Source of the DNA: Komagataeibacter melaceti
GTDB taxonomy: Bacteria > Pseudomonadota > Alphaproteobacteria > Acetobacterales > Acetobacteraceae
Assembly: GCF_003403295.1 (NCBI RefSeq)
Contig: NZ_QUWV01000014.1
Coordinates: 1-64,000, forward strand
Reading direction: 5' to 3'
Length of the DNA stretch: 64,000 nucleotides
In this document: positions 16,992 to 26,617 of the stretch, in pieces
Layout of the letters: each line of letters starts with the position of its first letter
Numbering within the stretch: position 1 is the stretch's first letter
Position numbers and translations under genes: made by a program
Notes under the pieces: generated by a model
Seen by the model: the letters and a program-made list of their open reading frames with translations, nothing else
Told to the model about the DNA's origin: nothing
Database searches by the model: none

Positions 16992-18323
16992 ATGAAGCGT
17001 TATAATTGCTCGGTCGTGGTCTGCGCCCGGTGGGAAAAGCCATATATACTTGAATGGATCACCTATTATAAATCCATCGGCTACGATCACATCTACCTGT
17101 ACTGCAATGATGACAGCCCGGAGGAACTTTATCGGGAGATCCTGCCGTTCATTGTGGGGCGCGACCCCTTTGTCACCTTCATACATTTCAGGGTGCAGGG
17201 CTTCCAGCAGCAGATGTACCTGCATTTCCTGACCAATTACCACCATGAAACGGAATGGGTCAGTTTTTTCGATGTTGATGAATTCCTGACCATTCCCGCA
17301 TTCCGTGATGTTGATGATCTGGTCGCCCATTACCCGGAGGCTGACTGCATCCTGTTTTACTGGATCGTGTTCGGCCATAACGGCCATGAAACCAACCCGC
17401 CGGGGTCTGTTCTGGAAAATTACAGGCGCAGGGCCACCGGTGTTAATGAATACACCAAGTATATATGCCGCACGGCATGCCTGCTGGATGACAGGATTTT
17501 CTCACCCGAGGGGTTCGGGTTCTGGCACAACCCGGCCAGCCACGCCTATGGGGAGATCAGGGTCGTGGATGTCCTGCACCGGCGGGATACCAGCGTAAAT
17601 ACCCTGTCCGCCCGGGAAATGGAGCTTGTTGAACATACGGCCAGCGTCCATCACTACATGATCAAGTCACGCGATTACCTGAAACACCGCATACGGCGTG
17701 GAACAGGTGGCGCGTTTTCCGGTCAGGTCATATGGGATGAAACGGAACAGGGCAGGAAGGATGCGCTGGAAGACTCCCTGCGCCGGTTCAATGCGGCGGA
17801 AAATACATCGCTGTGCAATTACTGGCATGACATGGCCCGCAGCGCGGGGGACATAACGGTGCCCCCCATGGTGGCGGGCAGGATCATTTCCGTAAACAGG
17901 CCGTGCGAGCAGAGCAGTACCAGCGCATGGTCCATTGGCGATGATACCCGATCTGATGCGGGCAACGCCGTCAACGGCGTTATCAACGGCCTTGCGAAAT
18001 TCCATACGGATATTGAAGAAAATCCATGGTGGCAGGTCGATCTGGGGGGCCTGTACAGGATCGAGGACATACTCATTTACAATATCATCGCCCCCCCACG
18101 GCAGCGGTGCCGGAATATCCGCATGGAATATTCCGGCGATGGTAAGAATTTCCGTTTCGGGTTTGAAAAAATGGATGACTGCCCCGTCGGGAACCTGGCG
18201 ACGGGGCCGTACCATGTGCGGACATCCCTTACGGCCCGCTTCATCCGCCTGACCCTGATCGGGCGGGATTTCTTCCATCTCGACCAGGTCGAGATATATG
18301 GGGAGCCATGCGGGGCGGCCTGA
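16992..18323 (+). CDS. Glycosyltransferase (GT2/GT92-like) fused to an F5/8 type C domain
   Basis: A 443-residue protein with two parts. Residues 1 to about 285 form a glycosyltransferase-A fold of the family-2/family-92 kind: VVVCARWEKPYILEWITYY at the start and the metal-binding FFDVDEF at 92-98. Residues from about 300 to 440 match a coagulation-factor 5/8 type C (discoidin) sugar-binding domain: AWSIGDDTR, AVNGVINGLAKFHTD, PWWQVDLGGLYRIEDILIYN and a final FHLDQVEIYG. No signal peptide is seen, so the enzyme is probably cytoplasmic. It likely glycosylates a cell-surface polymer or protein; the neighbouring Hint protein is a candidate by position only. Confidence 0.78.
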   Translation: MKRYNCSVVVCARWEKPYILEWITYYKSIGYDHIYLYCNDDSPEELYREILPFIVGRDPFVTFIHFRVQGFQQQMYLHFLTNYHHETEWVSFFDVDEFLTIPAFRDVDDLVAHYPEADCILFYWIVFGHNGHETNPPGSVLENYRRRATGVNEYTKYICRTACLLDDRIFSPEGFGFWHNPASHAYGEIRVVDVLHRRDTSVNTLSAREMELVEHTASVHHYMIKSRDYLKHRIRRGTGGAFSGQVIWDETEQGRKDALEDSLRRFNAAENTSLCNYWHDMARSAGDITVPPMVAGRIISVNRPCEQSSTSAWSIGDDTRSDAGNAVNGVINGLAKFHTDIEENPWWQVDLGGLYRIEDILIYNIIAPPRQRCRNIRMEYSGDGKNFRFGFEKMDDCPVGNLATGPYHVRTSLTARFIRLTLIGRDFFHLDQVEIYGEPCGAA

Positions 18324-18409
18324 CGTAAGGCAATCCCGCCGCTCCCCTTTGCCAATACGCGCGGCATGGCAGGTCAGGGGAGTGTTCCGTCCCTGCCATG
18401 CGATGTGCC

Positions 18410-19996
18410 TTATCTTTCCAGTGTGGGGGACATGATGGGGCGTGTCAGGTTCTCATCAGGGTCGGGTCCGTGGGTGTGGGGCGGGGGCACGTCCCCTGTG
18501 GCGGGGGCATTATGCAGCCCGGAATACTGGAGCGGATCGACCGAAAACAGGCTGTTGGGGGCCGGAAGCCGCGTTGCGTCCCATCCACCGCCACATGCCC
18601 GGATCAGCCCGACCTGTGCCTGCAGGTAGCGGGTCTGGACCTCCACCTGCTGTATGCGGGCGTCAAGCGTGCTGACCTGCGCGATCAGCACGTCCAGATA
18701 GCTGGCAAGCCCACCCTTGTACAGGTTCATCGTAATGTCCTGCGTCTGGCTGGCGGCCCCCACGGCCGCGCGCAGGCGGTTGTTTTCACTATCAAGCCGG
18801 TTGGTGCGCGACAGCCCGTCCTCCACATCACGGAAGGCGGTCAGTACCGTCATGCGGTAATGGTCGCGTGTCTCACGGTAGGCGGACCAGCTCTGTTGCA
18901 GTTCGGCCCGGCGCAGCCCGCCTTCGAACACCGGCATGGTCACCGTCGCGCCATAGGTCCACATGCTGTTGGCAAGGTTGGCCAGATTGAACCCGTTGTC
19001 ACTGAACCCGCCATCCATGTGAAAGGAGACATGCGGGTAAAAGGATGCCCGCGCGATCCCGATGGCCCGGTTGGCCTGTGCCATCTGCCGTTCCGCCATG
19101 GCGACATCCGGCCTGCGCTCCAGCAGTTCCGATGGCATGCCCGTTTTCAGCGCGAAGCGGTTGGTGTTCAGGTGGCTGTCCGGCTCGATGTGGAAGGATG
19201 AAGGGGCGACATTGACCAGCACGGCAATGGCATGTTCCATCACCTCACGCTCGGCCTGTATATCGAGCAGGCGGGCCTGCGTGGTGTAGAGCTGGTTTTC
19301 GGCACGCGCCACATCCAGCCGCGATGCCGCCTGATCGGCCAGGCGTGTCTGCGTCATCCGCAGGGAGTCCTGATAATACCCGATCGACTGGCCATAGATG
19401 GCCGCCTGCGCATCAAGCCCGCGCAGGGTGAAATAATCACTGGCCAGCTCGGCCTGCAGGCTGAGCCGCGCATTGGCGTATTCGGCGGCCTGTTCCTGTG
19501 CATAATCCTTCTGCAACCGTACGCGGTTACGGATGGAGGACCAGAAATCAGGCTCCCACGACGCCATGCCGCCATAGAATTCGTCTGAATCGGTAATGGG
19601 GCCTTTATAGCGGAACAGCCGCTCGGCCGAGCTTTTGTTGTTGCTGCCGCCAAAGGCGATCCCGAAATGCGGCAGCAGGTCGGCCCGTGCCTCGCTTACG
19701 ATGGTGCGCGCCTGCACGAAGCGTTCGGCGGCCGCCTGCAGGTCTCCGTTATGTTCGGTGGCCTGTGCCTCCAGCGTGTCCAGTTGCGGGTCAGCAAAGG
19801 TTGTCCACCAGTCGGGGCGGATGCTGTCATCCATCGGGTGCGCCACCGCGAACGGGGCCTGCCCCTGCCATGTGGCGGGAATGACATAATGCGGCGCGTG
19901 ATAGACGGGTGCCAGGTCGCACCCCGCCAGTGACAGCAGTGAAAGGACACAGGCCCCGCCCATGGGTACGGAGCGGCGGATGTCTGGCGCCATCAT
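18410..19996 (-). CDS. Outer-membrane efflux lipoprotein (TolC/NodT family)
   Basis: A 528-residue outer-membrane factor with a lipoprotein signal ending LSLAGC (lipidated Cys26). Typical OMF motifs follow: PDWWTTFADPQLDTLEAQA, TLRGLDAQAAIYGQSI, and RRPDVAMAERQMAQANRAIGIARASFYP. It forms the trimeric exit duct of the pump encoded by the two preceding genes. Its start overlaps the adaptor stop (ATGA), showing translational coupling. The tail after about residue 480 (Pro/Asp-rich, GDVPPPHTHGPDPDE) is an unusual low-complexity extension. Confidence 0.92.
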   Translation of the reverse strand: MMAPDIRRSVPMGGACVLSLLSLAGCDLAPVYHAPHYVIPATWQGQAPFAVAHPMDDSIRPDWWTTFADPQLDTLEAQATEHNGDLQAAAERFVQARTIVSEARADLLPHFGIAFGGSNNKSSAERLFRYKGPITDSDEFYGGMASWEPDFWSSIRNRVRLQKDYAQEQAAEYANARLSLQAELASDYFTLRGLDAQAAIYGQSIGYYQDSLRMTQTRLADQAASRLDVARAENQLYTTQARLLDIQAEREVMEHAIAVLVNVAPSSFHIEPDSHLNTNRFALKTGMPSELLERRPDVAMAERQMAQANRAIGIARASFYPHVSFHMDGGFSDNGFNLANLANSMWTYGATVTMPVFEGGLRRAELQQSWSAYRETRDHYRMTVLTAFRDVEDGLSRTNRLDSENNRLRAAVGAASQTQDITMNLYKGGLASYLDVLIAQVSTLDARIQQVEVQTRYLQAQVGLIRACGGGWDATRLPAPNSLFSVDPLQYSGLHNAPATGDVPPPHTHGPDPDENLTRPIMSPTLER

Positions 19997-21180
19997 TCAT
20001 CGTCCTTTTCGGATACGTCGTTGCTGTATCCGGCCATGGGCTGGACAACATGCACCTTTTCGCCCTCCAGCAGGTCGGCGGGCGGGTTGTCGATGATCCG
20101 GTCGGCAGGCGTGATGCCGGAGAGGACCTGCGTCGCCCCATCGCCCATGCGGCCCACCGCAATGTCACGGAAATGCGCGACATTCTGCCCATCGACCACC
20201 GCGACCTGCATGCCGTGTTCCTGAAACACCAGCGCGCCGGTGGGAATGCTCAGGTGGCCCCCCTGCTCGGGCGCGCTCAGGCTCACGGCGGCAAACGTGC
20301 CCGGCCACAGGGCGTGGTCGGTGTTGTCGATAATGAACTCGCTTACACTGGTGCGGGTATCAGGGTCATAGCCGCCCGATACGGTCAGGAAGCGGGCTTC
20401 AAACACCCGGTCGGGAAACTGCGGCACATGCACGCGCGCGCGCAGGCCGGGCTGTAGGATGTAGGACATGTTTTCCGGTATGGAGACGAACAGCCGCATC
20501 TGGTGCGTGTCCGCCACGCTGAACAGTTCGCTGGCCCCGCCATTGGCGTTCAGGTTGCCGCCGCCTTCATGCACGTAGTCACCCACGTTGATGTCACGCT
20601 CGGTCACCACCCCGTCAAAGGGGGAGACGATGATCTTGAAGCGTTCAAGGGCGGCGTAGCGGTCAAGGTTGTGGCGCGCGGCTTCAAGGTCGGCCGCGGC
20701 GGATTTCTCGTTGGCGTCCTGAACCGAGACCGACTGCCCCGACACGGCCTGTGACTTGCCCATGAGCCGCCAGCGCTGGGCGGTGACTACGGCCAGGTCG
20801 TATTTCGCCTGCGAGGACTGGAGATCCGCCTGCGCCTGCGCGAACTGGGCGTCGAGGCCGGGAGTATTGATTTCAGCCAGCACGTCCCCGCTGGAAACAT
20901 GCGCGCCGTAATCCTTGTACCACATCCGCACATAGCCCGAGACCTGCGGGTAGATCGGCGCTTGGTACCATGCGTCGATCGTGCCGGGCAGGTCGAGGTT
21001 GACCTGCCGTGCCTCGGCATGGGGGATGATGACCATGACATCGGGTATGGCCGCCGCCATGGCGTCCCGGCGCAGGGCGGCGGCATGGTGCACGCGCCCG
21101 ACCAGCAGGTAGCCGCACCACCCGGCAAGGAGTGCCGTTCCCGCCATGATTATGGTTCTTGATGAAGTTCTGGTGGCCAT
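19993..21180 (-). CDS. RND efflux periplasmic adaptor (membrane-fusion protein)
   Basis: A 395-residue HlyD/AcrA-type protein. The ATG at 21180 is preferred over an earlier in-frame start because GGGAGGAAA precedes it. One N-terminal anchor helix (IIMAGTALLAGWCGYLLVG), then a barrel-sandwich half-motif (PQVSGYVRMWYKDYGAHVSSGDVLAEI), a coiled-coil hairpin (about 110-175) and a second half-motif (PFDGVVTERDINVGDYV). It bridges the inner-membrane pump and the outer-membrane duct. It starts 5 bp after the pump stop codon and overlaps the next gene, so the three genes form one operon. Confidence 0.93.
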   Translation of the reverse strand: MATRTSSRTIIMAGTALLAGWCGYLLVGRVHHAAALRRDAMAAAIPDVMVIIPHAEARQVNLDLPGTIDAWYQAPIYPQVSGYVRMWYKDYGAHVSSGDVLAEINTPGLDAQFAQAQADLQSSQAKYDLAVVTAQRWRLMGKSQAVSGQSVSVQDANEKSAAADLEAARHNLDRYAALERFKIIVSPFDGVVTERDINVGDYVHEGGGNLNANGGASELFSVADTHQMRLFVSIPENMSYILQPGLRARVHVPQFPDRVFEARFLTVSGGYDPDTRTSVSEFIIDNTDHALWPGTFAAVSLSAPEQGGHLSIPTGALVFQEHGMQVAVVDGQNVAHFRDIAVGRMGDGATQVLSGITPADRIIDNPPADLLEGEKVHVVQPMAGYSNDVSEKDDE

Positions 21181-21184
21181 GGGG

Positions 21185-24100
21185 TCATTTCCTCCCGGCG
21201 GGGGCGGGGCGGTTGTGCAGGATTGCGTAAACACAGGGCACGAACAGGAGCGTGGAGACGGTAGCCACCAGCAGGCCGCCGATGACCGCGCGCCCCAGCG
21301 GCGCGTTCTGGGAGTTGCTCATGGCCATCGGCACCATGCCGATCACCATGGCCAGCGCCGTCATCAGCACGGGGCGGATGCGGCCGTACCCGGCCTCCAC
21401 CGCCGCGCGCAGGGCGTCGCCATGTTCCTCGATCCGTTCACGCGCGAACGAGACGACAAGGATCGAATTGGCCGTGGCCGTGCCCATGCACATGATCGCG
21501 CCCGTCAGCGCCGGCACGGACAGGCGCGTATGGGTCAGGAACAGCGCCCATGCGATCCCCGCCAGCGCGCCGGGCAGGGCGGTGATGATGATGAAGGGGT
21601 CAAGCCATGACTGGAAATTGACCACGATCAGCAGGTAGATCAGCAGGACCGACACCACCAGCCCGAACACCAGTTCCGTATAGGAATGGCGCATGGTCTC
21701 GGTCTGGCCACGGATCACCACGGCGGCGGTGGAGGGCACCATGGATTCCGTCTGGCGCAGCACGCGGCGCACGCCCGCGGTGACCTGCCCCAGATCGGCC
21801 CCTTCGGCGGAGATGTAGATATCGACCTCCGGCATGGAGTTGAAATGCGAGACCTGACCCGGCGTGCCGGTGGCCATGACATTGCTGATCCCGCCCAGAA
21901 GCTGCATGTGCCGCCCCTGCGGGTCGCCATCACCCTTGTCCACCGGGATGGTCATGAGGTTGTTGAAATGGGTGAGCTGGTCCTGTGAGACATAGACATT
22001 GAGCGGGAAGGTGATGCCGGTCTGCGGGTCCAGCCAGTATTGCGGGTCCACCGTCTGGCTGCCCGACAGGGTCATGAGTTCGTTATTGGCCAGGTCCGCT
22101 TCCGTCATGCCGGTGGCCTGGCCGAAGGTGCGGTTGCCCTGCACGAACAGTGTCGGGGTTTTCATGGTCTGCTGGATCGTGACATCTGCCGCGCCGGGCA
22201 CGTGGCGCAGGCGGTTGACCAACTGGCGGGCATATTCGTAATTGTCGCGCAGGTCAGGGCCGGAAATCTGCACGTCGATGGGGGAAGGCGAGCCGAAGTT
22301 CAGGATCTTGGCGGTCAGGTCGGCAGGCTGGAACGTAAACACCGTGCCCGGAAACCGTGCTGACAGGTCGCGGCGCAGGGTGGCGCGGTAATCCCACACC
22401 GGCGTTTCCTCATCCTTCAGCGCGATGGTGATGTCACAGTCCTGCGTGCCGATGGTGGGCGTGGGAATGAACGCCTGGTTATGCGCACCTTCGGGCAGGC
22501 CGCAGTTCTCGATCATGGTATCGACCTTGCCGGGAAAGAGGGCGTTGATGCGGTCTTCCACCAGCGAGGCCTCACGCCCCGCCACCTCGATACGCGTGCC
22601 CAGTGGTGCGCGCATGTGCATCTGGAGCGTGCCGGATTTCGTTTCTGGAAAGAAATCACGCCCGGCCATGAAGTACAGGCCCATCGAGCACACCGAAAGC
22701 CCGAGGAACACCGCGACAAACCGCTGCCGCCGCGCAATCGCCCGGCGCAGCACGCTGGCGTACTGCTCGCGGAAGGTATTGAACCCGCGCTCGAACGCCT
22801 GCTGGAAGCGTTCGGGCAGGCGGCGGGGATATTGCAGTTTATGGACCTGCGGTTCGCAGTGGTGGGAATCCCCATGCCCCGCCACGCTGTGCCCGGCCAG
22901 AAGGTATTTGGCCATGGTCGGCACCAGCGTGCGCGACAGGATGAAGGACGCGATCATGGCGAAGATGATGGCCTCCGCCATGGGCATGAACAGCCAGCCC
23001 GCAACCCCGCTCAGCCCGAACAGCGGCAGCCAGACGATGCAGATGCACGTGGTGGCGACAAAGGTGGGAATGACGATCTGGTTCGCCGCGTCAATAATGG
23101 CAAGTTCCAGATGCTTGCCCATTTCCAGATGCGCGTCGATGTTCTCGATCATGACCGTGGCGTCATCCACCAGGATGCCCACCGCCAGCGCCAGCCCGCC
23201 CAGCGTCATGACATTGATGGTCTGCCCCGCCCAGTGCAGGCCGATGATGGCGCACAGTATGGCCAGCGGGATGGAGGTGGCGATGATGACCGTCGGCCGC
23301 CACGACCCCAGGAACAGCAGCACCACCATGCCGGTCAGGGCGGCGGCGGTCAGCATTTCGCGCACCACGTCGAAGATGGAATCCTTCACGAAGATCGAGG
23401 CGTCACCCAGGATGCTGACCTTCACATCCGGCGGCAGCAGCTTCTGTATGCGCGGCAGCAGCGCCTTGGCCCCCGCCACCACGTCCAGTGTCGAGGCGTC
23501 GCCACTTTTCATGACCACGATCTCCACGCCCTGCCTGCCCTTGACCAATACGAGGTTCGTCTGCGGGCGGCCGCCGCGATACACCTCCGCCACGTCATGC
23601 ACGTAGATCACGGCATTCCCCACCCGCTTGACCGGAATATCGCCCAGTTCCTTCATGGAGCGCGGGGTGGCGTTGGTCTGGACCATCCAGTCCGTGGCCG
23701 CGATCTTCTGGTCACCCGCGGGCAGCACGATGTTCTGCCCGCGCAGGGCGTTCTGCACATCCATGGCGGAGAGGTGATGCGCCTGGAGCTGCTGCTGGTT
23801 GAGCGAGACCATGACGAAACTGTCCATGCCGCCATAGGCCTGCGGCACCACGGCGCCCGGTACGGTCACCAGCAGCGGGCGCACGCGGATCATCGCCAGC
23901 TTGAACAGGTCGGATGGCGTCTGCCGGTCGGACGTGACCTGAAGGGTCAGCACCGGCACGGACGAGGCATCAAGGCTCATGACCATGGGGGAGGGGATGT
24001 TTTCGGGAAGCTGCTTGATCACCGTCTGTGAAATGGCGGTGACTTCGGCTTCGGCCTTGCCAATATCCGTTCCGGGCTGGAAGTATATGTTGACGATGCC

Positions 24101-24370
24101 GCGACCGTAATACGAACTGCTTTCCATATGTTCGATGCCCTCGACTGTCGAGGTCACCATCAGTTCGTAATTATAGATGATACGGCCCGCGAATTCCTCC
24201 GGCAGCATGCCGCCATAGGTCCAGACAACGGACACGACCGGAATGCGGATGTTGGGGAATACATCGGTTGGCGTACGGAATACCGACATGATGCCAAAGA
24301 CCACGATCAGGATCGACAGCACCACGAAAGTATAGGGCCGACGCAGCGCGGTGACTACGATGGCGTTCAT
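21185..24370 (-). CDS. RND efflux pump, inner-membrane permease
   Basis: A 1061-residue resistance-nodulation-division permease with 12 predicted helices and two large periplasmic loops. The TM4 Asp pair is present (GILVDDATVMIENI). The TM10 motif, however, reads MGTATANSILVVSF, putting Ala where AcrB has the proton-relay Lys940. This variant recurs in a distinct RND group as I remember it, so it may still couple protons differently. Substrates are unknown. It is the first gene of a leftward three-gene operon; no local repressor is adjacent, but dyads lie in the upstream gap. Confidence 0.93.
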   Translation of the reverse strand: MNAIVVTALRRPYTFVVLSILIVVFGIMSVFRTPTDVFPNIRIPVVSVVWTYGGMLPEEFAGRIIYNYELMVTSTVEGIEHMESSSYYGRGIVNIYFQPGTDIGKAEAEVTAISQTVIKQLPENIPSPMVMSLDASSVPVLTLQVTSDRQTPSDLFKLAMIRVRPLLVTVPGAVVPQAYGGMDSFVMVSLNQQQLQAHHLSAMDVQNALRGQNIVLPAGDQKIAATDWMVQTNATPRSMKELGDIPVKRVGNAVIYVHDVAEVYRGGRPQTNLVLVKGRQGVEIVVMKSGDASTLDVVAGAKALLPRIQKLLPPDVKVSILGDASIFVKDSIFDVVREMLTAAALTGMVVLLFLGSWRPTVIIATSIPLAILCAIIGLHWAGQTINVMTLGGLALAVGILVDDATVMIENIDAHLEMGKHLELAIIDAANQIVIPTFVATTCICIVWLPLFGLSGVAGWLFMPMAEAIIFAMIASFILSRTLVPTMAKYLLAGHSVAGHGDSHHCEPQVHKLQYPRRLPERFQQAFERGFNTFREQYASVLRRAIARRQRFVAVFLGLSVCSMGLYFMAGRDFFPETKSGTLQMHMRAPLGTRIEVAGREASLVEDRINALFPGKVDTMIENCGLPEGAHNQAFIPTPTIGTQDCDITIALKDEETPVWDYRATLRRDLSARFPGTVFTFQPADLTAKILNFGSPSPIDVQISGPDLRDNYEYARQLVNRLRHVPGAADVTIQQTMKTPTLFVQGNRTFGQATGMTEADLANNELMTLSGSQTVDPQYWLDPQTGITFPLNVYVSQDQLTHFNNLMTIPVDKGDGDPQGRHMQLLGGISNVMATGTPGQVSHFNSMPEVDIYISAEGADLGQVTAGVRRVLRQTESMVPSTAAVVIRGQTETMRHSYTELVFGLVVSVLLIYLLIVVNFQSWLDPFIIITALPGALAGIAWALFLTHTRLSVPALTGAIMCMGTATANSILVVSFARERIEEHGDALRAAVEAGYGRIRPVLMTALAMVIGMVPMAMSNSQNAPLGRAVIGGLLVATVSTLLFVPCVYAILHNRPAPAGRK

Positions 24371-24429
24371 GGGATGGGGGATTCCCTATATTAAGATAAC
24401 CATATCCTGATCGCTGACCAGAAATATTT

Positions 24430-24468
24430 ATGCGCCGTATTACGCTTGGTTACACAATAACGGCGCAT
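24430..24468. promoter_or_regulatory. Inverted repeat 60 bp upstream of the RND operon
   Basis: Perfect 9-bp arms ATGCGCCGT and ACGGCGCAT (24430-24438, 24460-24468) flank 21 bp. Position just upstream of the pump ATG at 24370 suits a repressor operator or a leader hairpin controlling the efflux genes. Confidence 0.4.
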
Positions 24469-24639
24469 GAGTGTGGGGCTGTTACGGAACGGGGTCGGTA
24501 TTGACTGCAAAGGGCATAATAAACCACTCCGGCATGATTGGGTGCAGCCTGCCGCTGCGGATTCCCGTGGCGTCTGCTCAGGCGAGAGATAGCGTGTTTT
24601 TTTACAAAGTATGAACGGATAATATTTAAAATAATTTTT

Positions 24640-24655
24640 CATTACATGCGTAATG
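24640..24655. promoter_or_regulatory. Short dyad in the AT-rich part of the RND/SulP gap
   Basis: CATTAC-ATGC-GTAATG, perfect 6-bp arms, begins 12 bp after a possible -10 hexamer (24623-24628). An operator for the SulP side is plausible; evidence is symmetry and position only. Confidence 0.25.
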
Positions 24656-24895
24656 CACGGTTATTACATGGACTTAATAAAGTAATTTTTAAGGGATCTT
24701 TTGCCTGTCATGTAAAACACGCGGCTGCGCGCGGTCATGTGCGCCGGGGCGGGCTGCATGGCGGGGTCAGCGTATTGCGATTGGCGCGGGGACTGCATCC
24801 TCCCTATATGTTGGCAGCAGTCGCCACATGCCGTGGCGTGATCCGGCCCGTCTTTTCGGTCTGGTTACAGGGATCGGGAGAACAGGACCGGCATT

Positions 24896-26596
24896 ATGGA
24901 AGCCAGTAAGAACGGCGCGGGCACCGCCACGCAGGGGGCAGGGCAGACCGCAGGCGGGTTGCGCGGGCGCATGCGCGATATCGTGGCTGGCCTCACCCTT
25001 GCGTCCATGAACATCCCGCAGGTGCTGGGTTATACGCGCATCGCGGCCATGCCTGCCGTCACCGGGCTTTACACGGTCCTGCTGCCACTGGTGGCCTTTG
25101 CGTGCTTCGGGGCGTCAAGGCACCTTGTCGTTGCCGCCGATTCCGCCACCGCCGCCATTTTTTCCAGTGCGCTGGGGCGCATGGCCCCGCCGGGCAGCCC
25201 GCATTACATGGCGCTGGTCAGCATGGTGGCCCTGCTCAGTGCCGGGTTCCTGCTGGTGGCGCGGCTGTTCCGGCTGGGGTTCCTGGCGGATTTCCTGTCA
25301 CGCACCGTGCTGGTGGGTTTCATGGCCGGGGTGGGCATACAGGTCGCGCTGGCCATGACGCGCGACATGCTGGGCATTGTCACCACTGCTCATAACCCGT
25401 TGCTGCAACTGGCCCAGACACTGGCGCACCTGCCACAGGCCAACGTGCCCAGCGTGATGCTGTCCCTCTGCGTGGTGGGGCTGATCATGGCAGGCGACCG
25501 GCTGGCCCCGCGTGCGCCGCTGGCGCTGGTCACGGTTGTGGCGGCGATCGTGGCCAGCATGACCCTTGGCCTGTCGCGTTACGGGATCGAGACCATCGGC
25601 CCGATCGAAAGCGGGCTGCCGCACCTGCGCGTGCCGGATGTTTCATGGAACGACATGCTGGCGCTGCTGCCGGTCAGCACATCATGCGTGTTTGTCATTA
25701 TTGCGCAGAGTGCCGCGACATCCCGCGCCTTCGCCCTGCGCTTTCATGACCCGATGAACGACAATGCCGACATACTGGGCCTGAGCGCGGCAAATGCGGT
25801 GGCGGGGCTGAGCGGCACCTTTACCGTCAATGGCAGCCCGACCCAGACCGCCATGGCCGTGCGCGCGGGGGCGCGCAGCCAGGTGGCACAGTTGACCTTT
25901 GCCGCCGTCACCCTGTTCGTCCTGCTGTTCCTGACAGCCCCGCTGCATTACCTGCCGCGCTGCGTGCTGGCCTCCATCGTGTTTACCGTGGCGGTGGGCA
26001 TGATCGACCTGCGGGCCATGCGGGCGATCCGGCGCGAAAGCCCCGGTGAGTTCGGGCTGGCGCTGGTGACGGCCGCCGCCGTGGTGGGTGTCGGGGTGGA
26101 ACAGGGCATCTTTCTCGCCATCGCGCTCTCCCTGTTCCGCCATGTCCGCCACAGCTATGAACCCCATACGATGGTCCTGCGCTATGATCCCCATTCGGGC
26201 CTGCTGGAGCCTGACAGTGTTGCCGCGGGCCAGCAGACCGCGCCGGGGCTGATTGTCTATCGCTTCTGCGCGGACCTGTTCTACGCCAACTCCGCGCGCT
26301 TTGTGGGCGATGTGCGGCTGTTGCTGGAGCACCCGCCCGTGCCGGTGGTCTGTCTGGTGATTGACGCAAGTGCGATCACGGATGTTGATTTCTCGGCCGC
26401 GAGTGACCTGCGTGACCTGTTCACGGCGCTGAAGCAGCACGGTGTCAGCGTGATCTTTGGCCGCGTCAGCCCGTACCTGCGGGCGGATATGGATCGCCAT
26501 CGCATTACCCCCATTGTGGGGGCGGGCAATATCCACGCCCAGCTTCACACCGCCATTGCGGCGGCGAAGGCCATCATGCACCCGCATCACGATTAA
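24896..26596 (+). CDS. SulP family anion transporter with STAS domain
   Basis: A 566-residue protein with about 10-12 membrane helices (residues 20-420) and a C-terminal STAS domain (about 445-560, containing VVCLVIDASAITDVDFSAASDLRDL). The N-terminal SulP region MNIPQVLGYTRIAAMPAVTGLYTVLLP and the later NAVAGLSGTFTVNGSPTQTAMA are typical. Family members move sulfate, bicarbonate, C4-dicarboxylates or other anions. There is no carbonic anhydrase next to it, so the substrate is open. It shares a terminator with the convergent FUSC gene. Confidence 0.88.
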   Translation: MEASKNGAGTATQGAGQTAGGLRGRMRDIVAGLTLASMNIPQVLGYTRIAAMPAVTGLYTVLLPLVAFACFGASRHLVVAADSATAAIFSSALGRMAPPGSPHYMALVSMVALLSAGFLLVARLFRLGFLADFLSRTVLVGFMAGVGIQVALAMTRDMLGIVTTAHNPLLQLAQTLAHLPQANVPSVMLSLCVVGLIMAGDRLAPRAPLALVTVVAAIVASMTLGLSRYGIETIGPIESGLPHLRVPDVSWNDMLALLPVSTSCVFVIIAQSAATSRAFALRFHDPMNDNADILGLSAANAVAGLSGTFTVNGSPTQTAMAVRAGARSQVAQLTFAAVTLFVLLFLTAPLHYLPRCVLASIVFTVAVGMIDLRAMRAIRRESPGEFGLALVTAAAVVGVGVEQGIFLAIALSLFRHVRHSYEPHTMVLRYDPHSGLLEPDSVAAGQQTAPGLIVYRFCADLFYANSARFVGDVRLLLEHPPVPVVCLVIDASAITDVDFSAASDLRDLFTALKQHGVSVIFGRVSPYLRADMDRHRITPIVGAGNIHAQLHTAIAAAKAIMHPHHD

Positions 26597-26613
26597 CCCC
26601 CGCCACCGGGGGT
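26596..26613. terminator. Bidirectional hairpin between SulP and FUSC genes
   Basis: ACCCCC-GCCACC-GGGGGT lies exactly between two convergent stop codons, followed by TGTTGT on the + side. It is short but GC-rich and suits termination from both sides. Confidence 0.5.
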
Positions 26614-26617
26614 GTTG

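Larger units (their letters stand above)
24371..24895. other. 525-bp divergent intergenic region
   Basis: This gap separates the leftward RND operon from the rightward SulP gene. Its middle (about 24590-24710) is strongly AT-rich compared with everything around it. A possible rightward sigma-70 promoter is TTTACA (24601-24606), a 16-bp spacer, then TATTTA (24623-24628). Two inverted repeats are listed separately. No convincing small gene was found. Confidence 0.4.

Noticed and set aside
22481-24031. A 516-codon open frame antisense to the RND pump
   Set aside because: Composition (His, Gln, Arg repeats) is typical of an antisense shadow; the RND gene on the other strand is certain.
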